Assembly (NCBI RefSeq): GCF_021130785.1
Contig: NW_025778025.1
Location: forward strand, 1-64,000
DNA: 64,000 nt
Direction: 5' to 3'
Source: Homalodisca vitripennis
Lineage: Eukaryota; Arthropoda; Insecta; Hemiptera; Cicadellidae
The notes beneath the pieces were generated by a model. That model saw only the letters and a program-made list of their open reading frames with translations, did no database searches and was not told where the DNA came from. Numbering within the stretch: position 1 is the stretch's first letter; the number at the start of each line of letters is the position of its first letter. This document shows positions 48,650 to 57,334 of the stretch, piece after piece. The translations under genes were made by a program, and so were the position numbers.

Positions 48650-49843
48650 TTACTGAATTTCTCTAATATCGTTCTTAATCACATCATAGGCTAAAAATTT
48701 CTCAGAGACAACAACAACATAACAAATCGCGTTTGTAACAGCTTTTTGAAAATCCATATTGATAATTATATCGTTCTTTGAACCAGAAATATTTGTCAAA
48801 CTCTTTGTTGTATCAATGACATAAATAGGTCTATTCGCTAAAAATTCTTTAGAATTGTAATACATTTCCTTATTATTACAGTAAACTTTCTTAAAATCTT
48901 GATACATCTGATACATGATTCTGAAAAGACCTCCTGAAATGTTTAAATTTTGTAATTCATCTGGATAATAAGAACCGTTCAATTTTACTCTGATATTTTT
49001 TACATCCAAACTATCAAACTTTGAAGGATTTTTTTCTTGATTATTCTGTCTACCTGTTTGAAAACCTATAATAACGAACTTGGGATTGAAGATATTTCTA
49101 TAAATGTTTGTAATATCGAACGAATAAGTTGTTCCGGAAATACCTTTTTGTTCAATACACTGCCAATCTAGAAAATTAAACATAATGTTTTGACTTTTTG
49201 TAATTTCATCAATCAACCTTATTTTACTCGTGATTTTATAATCAATCATTGGAACTCTAATAAAAAAATCTGTAATTGTTATTTTTCCATCAACAGGCAT
49301 AACATTTCCAGTTGCAGTCTTCAGAATCGCATCATCGTCTTCTGCTCTTATAAAACTTAGATAAAATCCTCCTTTATAGATCGGAATAGTAACATTTTCA
49401 AAAAATCCTAATCCAAAATGAGATAAATTTCCAGCTGCTTCAAAAACACCAAATTTAAAATCTGATTCAAAGCCATTAGAAGTTTGAGAAATAACATCAC
49501 TTTTTGAATACGAAATAGTTCCTTTAATTGTGCTTAATTGGCCACAGTTTTCGACTTCTTCTATCAATTTATTGTGTTTTCTTACTTCAATCTTAGAAAA
49601 TAAAAACGGTATAAAATTATCGATTAATCTAACATTATCAGTTCCAAGATACGCTTGACCATCTTGTTTTGTTAAAGTTCCAGAAATATAAAACTGGAAG
49701 TTAGACGAGCAAAAGTTATCTCCAAAATCAATATTAAACTCAGTTCTTTTATTCGGTTCATTCAAATGTTGTTTACTAATTGGATAGAAATTTTTAAACT
49801 CCGCCCTTTCAATATCACTAGCATATTTTCTGTAGTCCTCCAT
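48650..49843 (-). CDS. Double-jelly-roll major capsid protein
   Basis: An intact 397-residue frame. I recognise it as the double-jelly-roll-like protein carried by many arthropod Polintons: conserved stretches include FPFLFSKIEVRKHN-type (here FIPFLFSKIEVRKHNKLIEE), ENCGQLSTIKGTISYS, GLGFFENVTIPIYKGGFYL and the closing MDFQKAVTNAICYVVVVSE. The alternation of short beta strands throughout fits two jelly rolls. It would form hexon-like trimers of an icosahedral shell. It is shorter than the 500-650 residues of many Polinton capsid proteins but close to the arthropod type. It starts at TTCTCTTATTAAATGG. The gene is unbroken, unlike several neighbours. Confidence 0.75.
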   Translation of the reverse strand: MEDYRKYASDIERAEFKNFYPISKQHLNEPNKRTEFNIDFGDNFCSSNFQFYISGTLTKQDGQAYLGTDNVRLIDNFIPFLFSKIEVRKHNKLIEEVENCGQLSTIKGTISYSKSDVISQTSNGFESDFKFGVFEAAGNLSHFGLGFFENVTIPIYKGGFYLSFIRAEDDDAILKTATGNVMPVDGKITITDFFIRVPMIDYKITSKIRLIDEITKSQNIMFNFLDWQCIEQKGISGTTYSFDITNIYRNIFNPKFVIIGFQTGRQNNQEKNPSKFDSLDVKNIRVKLNGSYYPDELQNLNISGGLFRIMYQMYQDFKKVYCNNKEMYYNSKEFLANRPIYVIDTTKSLTNISGSKNDIIINMDFQKAVTNAICYVVVVSEKFLAYDVIKNDIREIQ

Positions 49844-49866
49844 TTAATAAGAGAAAATTTAAACAT
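49844..49866 (-). promoter_or_regulatory. Start-site motif of the capsid gene
   Basis: Reads AAATTTTCTCTTATTAA before ATGG, a variant with TCTC for TCTA. Confidence 0.5.
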
Positions 49867-49966
49867 CATGTATAAGAAAGATATCATTTTTTCATCGATC
49901 TAATGTACGTTTTTATAAGAAAAGATATAAATTTTAGTAAAATAATTAAAAAGATTAGAGTCATTT

Positions 49967-50365
49967 TTAATGATCTACTTCGTCATATTCAGGATTCTCT
50001 TCCTTAAATTTTGCGATCTCGGTCACATATTTCAATAAAATTTGCACAGGATAGTAACCGCTATCTATAATATTGTTCCAATCAACTGTATCTTTATTTT
50101 CATCCAAAAACTTTATACTCAAGTGTTGATAGAGACAAAGAACAGACATATGATCTTTTAATTGATAATGTATATTTTCTTGAATGAACTCTGATGATAA
50201 AGTTTGATATTTAGCAATGTTATACCAATTCAATTTGTTTACGTATAATCTCATCATATCTTCGGATAATTCATATTTTTGAGAAATGTCATCCCAATGT
50301 TCTTTTTTCAAATCTCTTTCGTGTTGCATGATAAAAAGATCGAAAGCACTGTAATGTCCCGCCAT
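49967..50365 (-). CDS. Helical-repeat protein
   Basis: An intact 132-residue frame made of repeating units of about 20-25 residues with the pattern W..I...Y.LS..FI (KEHWDDISQKYELSEDMM, NIAKYQTLSSEFIQENIHY, YQHLSIKFLDENKDTVDW). Such repeats occur in proteins of large DNA viruses, probably as protein-binding solenoids. It starts at AATAAATAGAGATGG, slightly offset from the usual motif. It lies between the capsid gene and a zinc-ribbon gene in the same direction. Function unknown. Confidence 0.55.
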   Translation of the reverse strand: MAGHYSAFDLFIMQHERDLKKEHWDDISQKYELSEDMMRLYVNKLNWYNIAKYQTLSSEFIQENIHYQLKDHMSVLCLYQHLSIKFLDENKDTVDWNNIIDSGYYPVQILLKYVTEIAKFKEENPEYDEVDH

Positions 50366-50393
50366 CTCTATTTATTAGGAAAAAATTTCAAAA

Positions 50394-50537
50394 TCAAGTT
50401 TTTATAAATTGGCTCTTTTTTGCGTTACATTCAGCACATTTTCCAGAAATTCTCTTAACTCCATTGATGTTTGCATAGTATTTTATATCATTTGTTGCAG
50501 TTTTTTCTTTACATCTCACACAATATATGAGCGCCAT
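50394..50537 (-). CDS. 47-residue zinc-ribbon protein (DUF5679-like)
   Basis: A short intact frame starting at TTCCTTATATAAATGG. It has IYCVRCKEKT near the N-terminus and GKCAECNAKKSQFIK near the C-terminus, i.e. two CxxC pairs about 28 residues apart, with a 'G.KRISGKC' link. The N-terminal part of the integrase at 58200-58338 has the same arrangement and spacing, so the two are paralogues. The family is the small zinc ribbon called DUF5679. It may bind DNA or partner with another protein. Confidence 0.65.
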   Translation of the reverse strand: MALIYCVRCKEKTATNDIKYYANINGVKRISGKCAECNAKKSQFIKT

Positions 50538-50551
50538 TTATATAAGGAAAA

Positions 50552-51590
50552 TTAGTCATCATAGCCGCCTAATCCATTAAATCTGTTATCAATGTTTTCA
50601 AAAGATTTATTAACATCTTCTTTAAATTTATTAAAGTTTTCTTCTAGTTTATTTACTTTATCGAGATATAAAGAGTATTGATCATCTATTCTTTTAAGTA
50701 ATTCATTATTATGTGTTACATTCTCATTGAAACGTGTACCTAAATTTTCAAAAAAGTTTATTTTCTCATTGAAATGTGTATCAAAATCTTCCAGAATTTT
50801 GTTAATTACTTCACCAACTAATACATTAACACTATTTTTTATATGTATTAAAGTTTTCTTCTAGTTTATTTACTTTATCAAGTAATTCACCAACATCGTC
50901 TACTGATCTTCTATTTCTGGCTTCTAACTTGTCATAGACTTCTGTTGTAAAATCTTTAACATGCTGTTTATGATTCTCATAATTTTGTTTTAGTTCATTA
51001 AACATTTTAATAGGATCTTCTAATTGAATCATTACAACAACATCAAATGGATTAATTCCTTTACTAACACCGCTAATTCTTTTTCCTTTAAAATCTAAGG
51101 CATTTTTAACATTCGGATCATGTAAATCAACAATATCGATGTTTTCTGATAATTTTAGAGGTTTTAAAATTTGTTCTTTAACAACAACATCATGTTTGTC
51201 AATACCAGGTCGAACACCGACAATTCTTTTCTTATTAGCCAAACTAACATAATTCTTTTCAACTTTGATCGCTTCAGTAATTTCATCAGCTTTTTCGATG
51301 TGAGACATTAAATTGGTAAATAATTTTTTTACACCATCATCAACTTCTTTTTCCAATGTTTTTATTTTATCAGCAACTTCATTTGAACTCATGAAATTTG
51401 CAAGTTTGTTATCATATTCTGCTTTAAAATCTTCAATCTCGACAGCAAACATATCTGAATCTGGAAGGTTTTGTAATACATTTTCTAACTTGTTATCAAA
51501 CTCATTTCTCAAACTATCAAAATTCAAACTATTATCTACATTTTGAATAATTTGTGTTCCAAATACGTCAAAAATATTTTGTGAATCCAT
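50552..51590 (-). pseudogene. Fibre-like coiled-coil protein, one frameshift
   Basis: I place the start at 51590 because TAATAAATATGG precedes it; an in-frame ATG lies 27 bases upstream. The protein is coiled coil over residues about 15-100, then has two copies of a KRI.GV..GI...DVVV..Q motif (KRIVGVRPGIDKHDVVVKEQ and KRISGVSKGINPFDVVV). This is the pattern found in phage tail fibres just before trimer shafts. More coiled coil follows. A one-base shift in a six-A run near 50835 interrupts the frame, and an open frame then continues with NKLEENFNKFKED to 50552. I infer a trimeric receptor-binding spike, equivalent in role to adenovirus fibre. It overlaps the protease gene end by 23 bases. Confidence 0.55.
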
Positions 51591-51985
51591 ATTTATTAAG
51601 CAATAATTTGTTAACAACTTCTTTAAAATCTTTACCAGTACTCAGTTCATTCAAAACAAAAACACATAAATGACCACAAATTGGGGGATCTTTATAGTCT
51701 TGAATCTGAGAATCATTGTAGTAGACGCTTGATTTTTTCAAATATTTAATCAATTCTCTCGGTGGTTTGTCCTCAATTCTTCCATACGAATCAAAATAAT
51801 ATGCATTCTTATCATTTTTATAATAACAAATCCAATGTGTTCCACTTCCCATAATCGAGTCTAAATTCCACATTCAAATTTCTTAAATTTTTCAGGTAAT
51901 GTATCTCTCATGAAGATTCCTCTAAAATGTTTAATATTTTTGCAGATTTCTTCCAATTCCCCGAATGTTAAAGGTTTAAATTTTT
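51568..51985 (-). pseudogene. Adenovirus-type cysteine protease, frameshifted
   Basis: The 101-residue frame at 51568-51873 has GTHWICYYK (catalytic His), YYFDSYG (the acidic partner) and PPICGHLCVFVLNEL (Gln-loop region and nucleophile Cys). This is the layout of adenain-family (C5) maturation proteases. The N-terminal part, with LTFGELEEI and FRGIFMRDTLPEK, lies in another frame at about 51865-51975, separated by a one-base indel. That upstream frame has no ATG and overlaps the end of the preceding gene at a nine-A run, so the two may really be one fused product. The enzyme would cleave capsid precursors during maturation. Confidence 0.75.
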
Positions 51986-52425
51986 TTTTCAATGTTTGAT
52001 TTCACGTAATTCAAAGTTTTTTCATCTAATCCAGATCCTGTAACATCTTCCAACTCTTTATCTAACCAATTTAAAATGTTTCGAACAATAGGAATCACAT
52101 CTTTTTTAACGATTGAAGCAGCTTTACGAACATAAGGAACAACATTTTTAACAACTGGAATATTTTCTCCAAAATCTAATAAATCTTTCAAAAGTCCACC
52201 ATTTTTAAGTTCTTTCAACTGATTATAAGAAAATTCTATTCTGGTTCCTTTATTGTTTTTCTTATGTTTTTCGAGTTTATTGTATTGTCTATTTGTTAAA
52301 AAAATCTTATCTTCGCCATTTTTTAGTTGATCTATTTTAAATTGAATACTAACGGGTATTTTTTTCTTAAAAGCGGATTTTATTTTTTCTTTCTGATTTT
52401 TGCTGAAATTTACATTCACCTCCAT
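51976..52425 (-). CDS. Basic amphipathic minor virion protein candidate
   Basis: An intact 149-residue frame starting at ACTATATAAATGG. The N-terminal 80 residues are very basic, with repeated blocks (KIPVSIQFKIDQLKNG, GTRIEFSYNQLKELKNGG). The middle part, GGLLKDLLDFGENIPVVKN and the valine-rich stretch after it, is amphipathic. The end reads GSGLDEKTLNYVKSNIE. Its place next to the protease matches small arthropod Polinton proteins compared with adenovirus core or membrane-lytic proteins (pX/pVI). GSG motifs could be processing sites. The role is inferred from composition and position. Confidence 0.5.
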   Translation of the reverse strand: MEVNVNFSKNQKEKIKSAFKKKIPVSIQFKIDQLKNGEDKIFLTNRQYNKLEKHKKNNKGTRIEFSYNQLKELKNGGLLKDLLDFGENIPVVKNVVPYVRKAASIVKKDVIPIVRNILNWLDKELEDVTGSGLDEKTLNYVKSNIEKKI

Positions 52426-52433
52426 TTATATAG

Positions 52434-53742
52434 TTAAAATTTCAAGTTCTCTTCGATTCCCATTCCTAGTTTTCTCTTCAAAAACATTGCTCCAGCTGTT
52501 GGAAGCGCAACAAATCTTTCACCTAAACTAGCATCTTTTGATAAAAATCTATCCATTGCCTTATCTTGCAAAAACTTTATCTGCGATATGTCTGGAATTT
52601 GTGTCTCTATGTTTTGCATAAAAAATATCGTGTTCCATAGCAGCTTGATCTAATTTATTTATACCAGGATCTCCTCTTTTTAGTCTTTTTTCGAGTTTTG
52701 TGCCAGGCCCCAGATACTGATAAGTTGGTACGTGTAATTCAAAAGGTAAATTGTTGATAAAATCATTCAAAAGTCCGCTACCCTCAATCATAGATGAACT
52801 TATTGCCGGCAAAACTCGTTTTAAATATTTAATTCCATCAGGTTTTTCAATCATTTCATCAAGTTTGTTCGAAATAAAATCTTTAATCGCTTTCTTTTCG
52901 TTCAAAAAATTGTTGTTTCCAGCCTTTTCTTGAGCATAAATATAATTAATAATTCCATCGAGTTTTGTCAAATCGTCGATATATCTGTATTCAATCTTAT
53001 TATCACTGTATTTTCTCACACCTGATCCTTCGATTCTTTTTTCCCAAATTGGTTTAATCAAATTGAGATATTTTTTACCTTTACTTGACTTTGGTTTCTT
53101 AGTTGATGGATCATTATTTTTGTAAATTGAATCAGATTTCCATAAAATTTCAGTATACTTTTTCAAGTCTTCTTCAGAATATAAACCGTCTTTTGGAACA
53201 TCAGTGCCTGTTAATAATCTCCATAAACCTTGAGTTCCTTCATATGTTTTTTCATTAATAATGATATCATTATGCTCAAAATTCACGGGCAAATTTCCAA
53301 TCATAAAACTTTTCTTTTTTCTGTCCCAATACAAACCAAATTTATCATCCTTTGCTCTAGGAAGAAATTTTTTACCAATTTCACCAATTATTATATCCGT
53401 TGTTCCAGGACTTATTGGTTCAACTATGGTAGAGTCTTCAATGATTCTAGGTCTAAATGGTGTTGAAGATGGTAATTTTGGCAATTCAAACTCAGATTCT
53501 GGTATCGAAATATCAGCAAATTGTCGTACAACTGGAACCAAATTCATCAAATTTTGATTATCGCTTAAAACATTTTCAATTTTGCCCTCAACATTTTTTA
53601 TTGCAGATGTTACAGGTTGATTAATTTTTTGAATAAATTCTTGTTCTTTTTCATCAATTCGAATCTGTTCTTTAAATTCTTTGATTAATTTCTTTTCTAT
53701 TTGATCAAGTTTTTTTGCTTCTTCAGAAGTTACGTTCGCCAT
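52434..53742 (-). pseudogene. DUF8207 plus phospholipase-A2-like protein, one frameshift
   Basis: The main frame is 393 residues. Residues 1-70 are coiled coil. Residues about 120-215 match the DUF8207 pattern (FGLYWDRKKKSFMIGN, GTQGLWRLLTG, STKKPKSSKGKKYLNLI). The C-terminal region has YLGPGTKL and AAMEHDIFYAKH, the calcium loop and HD..Y active-site pattern of parvovirus VP1-type phospholipase A2. Directly after it, a one-base shift near 52565 ends the frame; the rest, with SLGERFVALPTAGAMFLKR, continues to 52434. I infer a virion protein that breaches membranes during entry. EGSG sequences may be protease sites. Confidence 0.7.
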
Positions 53743-53754
53743 TTATTTAGGAAA

Positions 53755-53935
53755 ATTTTAAACGTGGAACGTAAAACGTGAACACGAAACGTGAACACGG
53801 AACGTAAAACGTGAACGTGGAACGTGAAACACGAACGTGGAACGTGAAACATGAACGTGGAACGTGAACGTGAAACATGAACGTGAACACGAAACGTGAA
53901 ACATGAACGTGAACGTGGAACGTGAACAGATTTAC
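53755..53935. repeat. Short-period minisatellite (GTGAACGTGGAAC type)
   Basis: Irregular tandem copies of 6-12-bp units such as AACGTGGAACGTGAAAC and GAACACGAAACGTG. It lies between the PLA2-like gene's start motif and the ATPase gene's end. G+C content is higher than in neighbouring genes, and it has no coding potential. Confidence 0.85.
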
Positions 53936-54004
53936 CGTTTTTCTGTTGTTTTCATAATGTAAATAAAAAGTAAAGATAATGTAAAAATAATTGTAACAAA
54001 TATT

Positions 54005-54684
54005 TTATCGAGACCACTGAGCAGCATTTATATTAGAAAATTTATTCAAATATTTGCCATTTTTAGGCTTCAAAGTTAGATTAATAGTTAAAAATCCGTA
54101 GTCTTCCTTCCAAATTTTATCACACAATTCATTAAAGTGGTTAAAACTCATATCAGATCCCACATAATTGTTGTAAATCTTTCTCGAATAGTGATCGTCT
54201 TGCTTAAAAACACACAACATATTCAAATTATTTCTTATAACTTGTTTATCAACCTTTGAAAAGCATTGGGAAAGATAGATACAAGATATGTTTTTGTGAC
54301 GGGACATTACGAAATATTCCTTGATAACGTCTTGATTTTCCAAAATACAATCATCAAAAACGATTAAACGAATTGGGTTTACATTCGCTTAACGGAACTA
54401 TGTCCTCAGAAGCATTATAAAAATGTGATATTTTTTTTGTTTAAGTTTTTCTCAATATTTTCAAATCTTTCTTGTAATTTTTTATAGGCGTCTTGTTCTA
54501 AAGATTTACTAAAAACATACAAATTGGAATAAGGAATCAACCTATTGTAGATAAAATTCAATAGTAAAGTTGTTTTTCCACATCCACTTGAACCAACAAT
54601 TAACAATCTGATTGGTTGATCTTTCTTATTTTCTTCAAACGTTTGAAGTTTTATCTGATTTTTTTGCTTTAAAAATTTCTCCAT
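54005..54684 (-). pseudogene. Genome-packaging ATPase, two frameshifts
   Basis: The first frame (54415-54684) carries RLLIVGSSGCGKTTLLLNF, a Walker A motif. Walker B (RLIVFDD) lies near 54350 in another frame, and the frame at 54005-54343 has MSRHKNISCIYLSQCFSKVD, a sensor region, then FKQDDHYSRKIYNNYVG. This order is that of the FtsK/HerA-type A32-like ATPases that pump DNA into Polinton and large-virus capsids. An eight-A run near 54420 and a site near 54378 each shift the frame, so the gene as assembled is broken. It starts at CTTCTATTTAAATGG. Confidence 0.8.
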
Positions 54685-54702
54685 TTAAATAGAAGATTTT
54701 CA
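54685..54702 (-). promoter_or_regulatory. Start-site motif of the ATPase gene
   Basis: AAAATCTTCTATTTAA before ATGG. The divergent minor-capsid gene starts 40 bases away without a good copy of the motif. Confidence 0.5.
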
Positions 54703-54724
54703 TCTTGAAGCAACGCTTGCGAAA

Positions 54725-55460
54725 ATGAAGCTGTTCAAGTTGACTTCAGAAAGCTCTAAATTAGTTTTAAACTTGGAACATCCTATACACTTAGAGGAAG
54801 AATCAAATTATTTTATCGGTTTAAGCGGTTTTTATTCTGACAATTTTGTAATAAATATTAGTGAAAGTTCTCCTTATTGTATAGGATTTAGTGAGAAGAA
54901 CATAACAAAATATTATGGTTTAAACAAAGGATATTATACTTTCGATCAAATTAAAAATTCCCTTAAAAATTATCTGAAAACATTCAAACAATCAGATAAA
55001 TCTTTAAACTTTGACGAAAACAAGTTTGAAATGCAAAAAAATTATCTCTCTAATAAAATGCAAATAAAATCACCAGTAAGAATAATGTTTTTCAGCAATT
55101 ATAGTAGATTTATTAGGGTTTGTTCAAGAAACTATTGAGCCAAATCAGGTATATTTAGGAAATAAAACGCCAAAATTTAGACCGTTCGATGTAATTGAAG
55201 TACATTGTAATCTCGTTGAACCTAGTTTTGAAAATCATACCGAACATTTACACAAAGAATCTGAAATTTTGTACACTTTTTTCCCAAATGTTGCTTATGG
55301 ATCAAAAATTAGTGAAAAACCGAATGAAATAGACTATATTCCAATTAGAAAAAATATTAAAAGAATTCAAAAAATCGTTCTAACTATACAAGACTCTGAG
55401 GGAAATTTATTAAATAATGAGAGTAAAACAACAATATATTTAAGATTGTCGAAAGAATGA
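54725..55460 (+). pseudogene. Probable minor capsid (penton) protein, one frameshift
   Basis: The plus-strand gene is divergent from the ATPase. The first part (54725-55138) opens with LFKLTSESSKLVLNLEHPI and has SNYFIGLSGFYSDNF; the second, in another frame to 55460, has PKFRPFDVIEVHCNLVE, LYTFFPNVAYGSKISEKP and IPIRKNIKRIQKIVLTIQD. These blocks are conserved in arthropod Polintons, where the protein of about 240 residues and its beta-strand pattern fit a single-jelly-roll penton-like capsid protein. The break is a one-base shift near 55095. Identification as the penton is inference from size, strand pattern and constant presence in these elements. Confidence 0.6.
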
Positions 55461-55747
55461 TGAATCAAGGGGGGAACGAATCGTTCTTACCTTCAAACTT
55501 TCAAAACGAGTTGATAATGATGATAAATACCAATACTTTTATCTAAAAGATAAGGTAGCCCTCGAGGGCCGCCTCACAAATATTCACAAAAAATACGAAT
55601 AAAGACAATGTTAAAGAAAAATACAAAAAAAGCTTTGAAAACATAGATTCTGACAAGGGTATCGAATCGCGACTCTTTCAAAATCTTCATCCTGACCCTG
55701 TTTTTATCAATGAATCTGGACTTTATTCTCGAAATAAAAATTACTAG
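55461..55747 (+). pseudogene. Degenerate BRO-N fragment
   Basis: Pieces in different frames match parts of the next gene: LPSNFQNELI at about 55490 against LPSNFQNNTV, and VFINESGLYSRNKNY ending at 55747 against VFVNESGLYSLILRS. Stops lie between. It seems to be a decayed duplicate of the BRO N-terminal domain. Confidence 0.55.
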
Positions 55748-55768
55748 TTAAATTTTATTTCTATCTAA

Positions 55769-56578
55769 ATGGAGTCAGTTGTAGACCTACTCAATAATCA
55801 ACTAAAATTCAATAACAAACATATCTTTACGATTGTTGACGAAAACAATGTGATCTGGTTTAAGGCTAAAGACGTAGCAAAAATTCTAGAATATGAAAAT
55901 ACTATGCAAACGATCAGAATAAACGTTGACGAAGATGATAAAAACTTCTATTTTAATCTAAATATAAGGGGGGCTATAAATAGCCTACCTTCAAACTTCC
56001 AAAATAACACTGTTTTCGTTAATGAATCTGGACTTTATTCTTTAATTTTGAGATCGCATAAACCAGAAGCGAAATTGTTTAAAAATTAGGTTACGAAAGA
56101 AGTTTTACCGAGTATTAGAAAATATGGCGAGTACAAACTTGAAAACGAAAATAAGCAGTTAAAAGATGAAATAAAACAGTTACAAATTAAAGATGAAATG
56201 AAATCATTGAAAATAGAGAATCAAGAATTGCGAATGGAATTAATGAAGAGAGATATGGTATGTAAAGATTTTGATAAGAAAAAACATCATGTTTTTGTGT
56301 TAATTAAGAAGAATCACATGTGGGAATGGCCTTATTACGTTATCAGAGCTCAAAAGAGAGAAATACCGAAAAGATTGAAAGAACTTGAAATTGATTACCC
56401 AGAAATGGAAATTTTATTAAGACATGGAGATCCAAATAGTATAAATCTCTACAACCAAATGAAAGAATCTTTGAATATTTTATACAACGGAAATCATTTT
56501 ACTACAAATATGGCAGAATCTCGACTGATTTATAGAATATCTAAATTACACGATGAAAATGTTTCTAAATTTTACTAA
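55769..56578 (+). pseudogene. BRO-family protein with one in-frame TAG
   Basis: Starts at ATTTCTATCTAAATGG. Residues 1-105 form a BRO-N domain (VIWFKAKDVAKILEYENT, VFVNESGLYSLILRSHKPEAK), a DNA-binding fold found in baculovirus and large-virus BRO proteins. A TAG at 56087-56089 stands where relatives have a conserved Trp after FKN. The same frame then continues with VTKEVLPSIRKYG, a coiled coil, and a C-terminal domain (HHVFVLIKKN, PYYVIRAQKREIPKRLKEL, NMAESRLIYRIS) like that of viral BRO proteins. A single substitution from TGG would explain the stop. BRO proteins bind DNA or chromatin and may regulate host or viral transcription. Confidence 0.75.
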
Positions 56579-56900
56579 AAACTCTCGATTTATTATATTT
56601 TGTTTGTAAATGTTTAGCATAACTAGGTAACCATTGTAAAATATTTTTTTCATATTCACAAGGCATTTCGTTTTTATAACTTTCGCTGAAAATTTTTTTA
56701 GCACAATCTTTACAAAAAGCATCTTTTCTATCTTTACTATACTGCCAGTTATTAAATTCAGAAATATTTTTAATTTCTTTACAAAAGTAACACTTTTTCT
56801 CTTCTAAAGTTAATTTGTTCATTTTATCGTATAATTCCTTACAATAACAGTCTTTTCTATTCTCTTCTTGACACTTTGTACATTTCTTTTGAGACTCCAT
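56565..56900 (-). CDS. Cysteine-cluster zinc-finger protein 1
   Basis: An intact 111-residue frame starting at TTTTTTCTATATAAATGG. It has CTKCQEENRKDCYC, CYFCKEIKNISEFNNWQYS and AFCKDCAKK, a CxxC...CxxC module of the type C..CK..K....F....D....CK.C. Near the C-terminus is HLQTKYNKSRV. It is a shortened paralogue of the next gene: the N-terminal module has lost its second CxxC pair, and the C.CG pair before HLQTK has become CEYE. Its 3' end overlaps the convergent BRO gene by 14 bases. Likely a DNA- or RNA-binding protein; function unknown. Confidence 0.55.
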   Translation of the reverse strand: MESQKKCTKCQEENRKDCYCKELYDKMNKLTLEEKKCYFCKEIKNISEFNNWQYSKDRKDAFCKDCAKKIFSESYKNEMPCEYEKNILQWLPSYAKHLQTKYNKSRVFSKI

Positions 56901-56917
56901 TTATATAGAAAAAATTA
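56901..56917 (-). promoter_or_regulatory. Start-site motif of zinc-finger gene 1
   Basis: AATTTTTTCTATATAA before ATGG. Confidence 0.55.
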
Positions 56918-56933
56918 TTACACGATGAAAATG

Positions 56934-57317
56934 TTAAACTCTTGAATTATGATATTTTGTTTGTAAATGTTTTTGATAATTATTTAACCATTTTATAGTT
57001 CTTCCACATTCACATTGAGTATCTTCATAATATAATCTATGGTGATTCTTCTTTACACAATCTTTACAATATGAGTCTTTCTTATCTCTACTATAGTGAT
57101 CACTATTAAACTCTGAAATTTTTTTAGTTTCTTTACATTTAAGACATTCTTTCTCTTCCAAAGTTAATTTTTCTATTTTATCATACAGCTCTTTATGATA
57201 CTTCCTATAACAATCTTTACAATTATAAATAATTCCATCTTTTCTACTCTTATCTTTATAAAATTCTTCAAAACCTTTTAATTCTTTGCACATTGAACAT
57301 TTCTTTTGGGCCTCCAT
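56934..57317 (-). CDS. Cysteine-cluster zinc-finger protein 2
   Basis: An intact 127-residue frame. There are two complete modules: CSMCKELKGFEEFYKDKSRK with NCKDC, and CLKCKETKKISEFNSDHYSR with YCKDC. The C-terminal piece CECGRTIKWLNNYQKHLQTK resembles zinc knuckles seen in large-virus proteins. The C..CK..K....F...K...DG....CK.C module is common in phage and large-virus proteins near HNH nucleases, but no nuclease residues are visible here. Its ATG directly follows the TAA stop of the integrase gene. It is the fuller paralogue of the preceding entry, so the pair arose by tandem duplication. Confidence 0.6.
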   Translation of the reverse strand: MEAQKKCSMCKELKGFEEFYKDKSRKDGIIYNCKDCYRKYHKELYDKIEKLTLEEKECLKCKETKKISEFNSDHYSRDKKDSYCKDCVKKNHHRLYYEDTQCECGRTIKWLNNYQKHLQTKYHNSRV

Positions 57318-57334
57318 TTATATAGAAAAAATCT
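57318..57334 (-). promoter_or_regulatory. Start-site motif overlapping the integrase stop codon
   Basis: ATTTTTTCTATATAA before ATGG. The TAA at 57318-57320 is also the integrase stop codon, so promoter core, stop and start are superimposed. Confidence 0.55.

Noticed and set aside
53755..53935. CRISPR-like array
   Set aside because: Units are only 6-12 bp, irregular and without unique spacers, in an animal mobile element.
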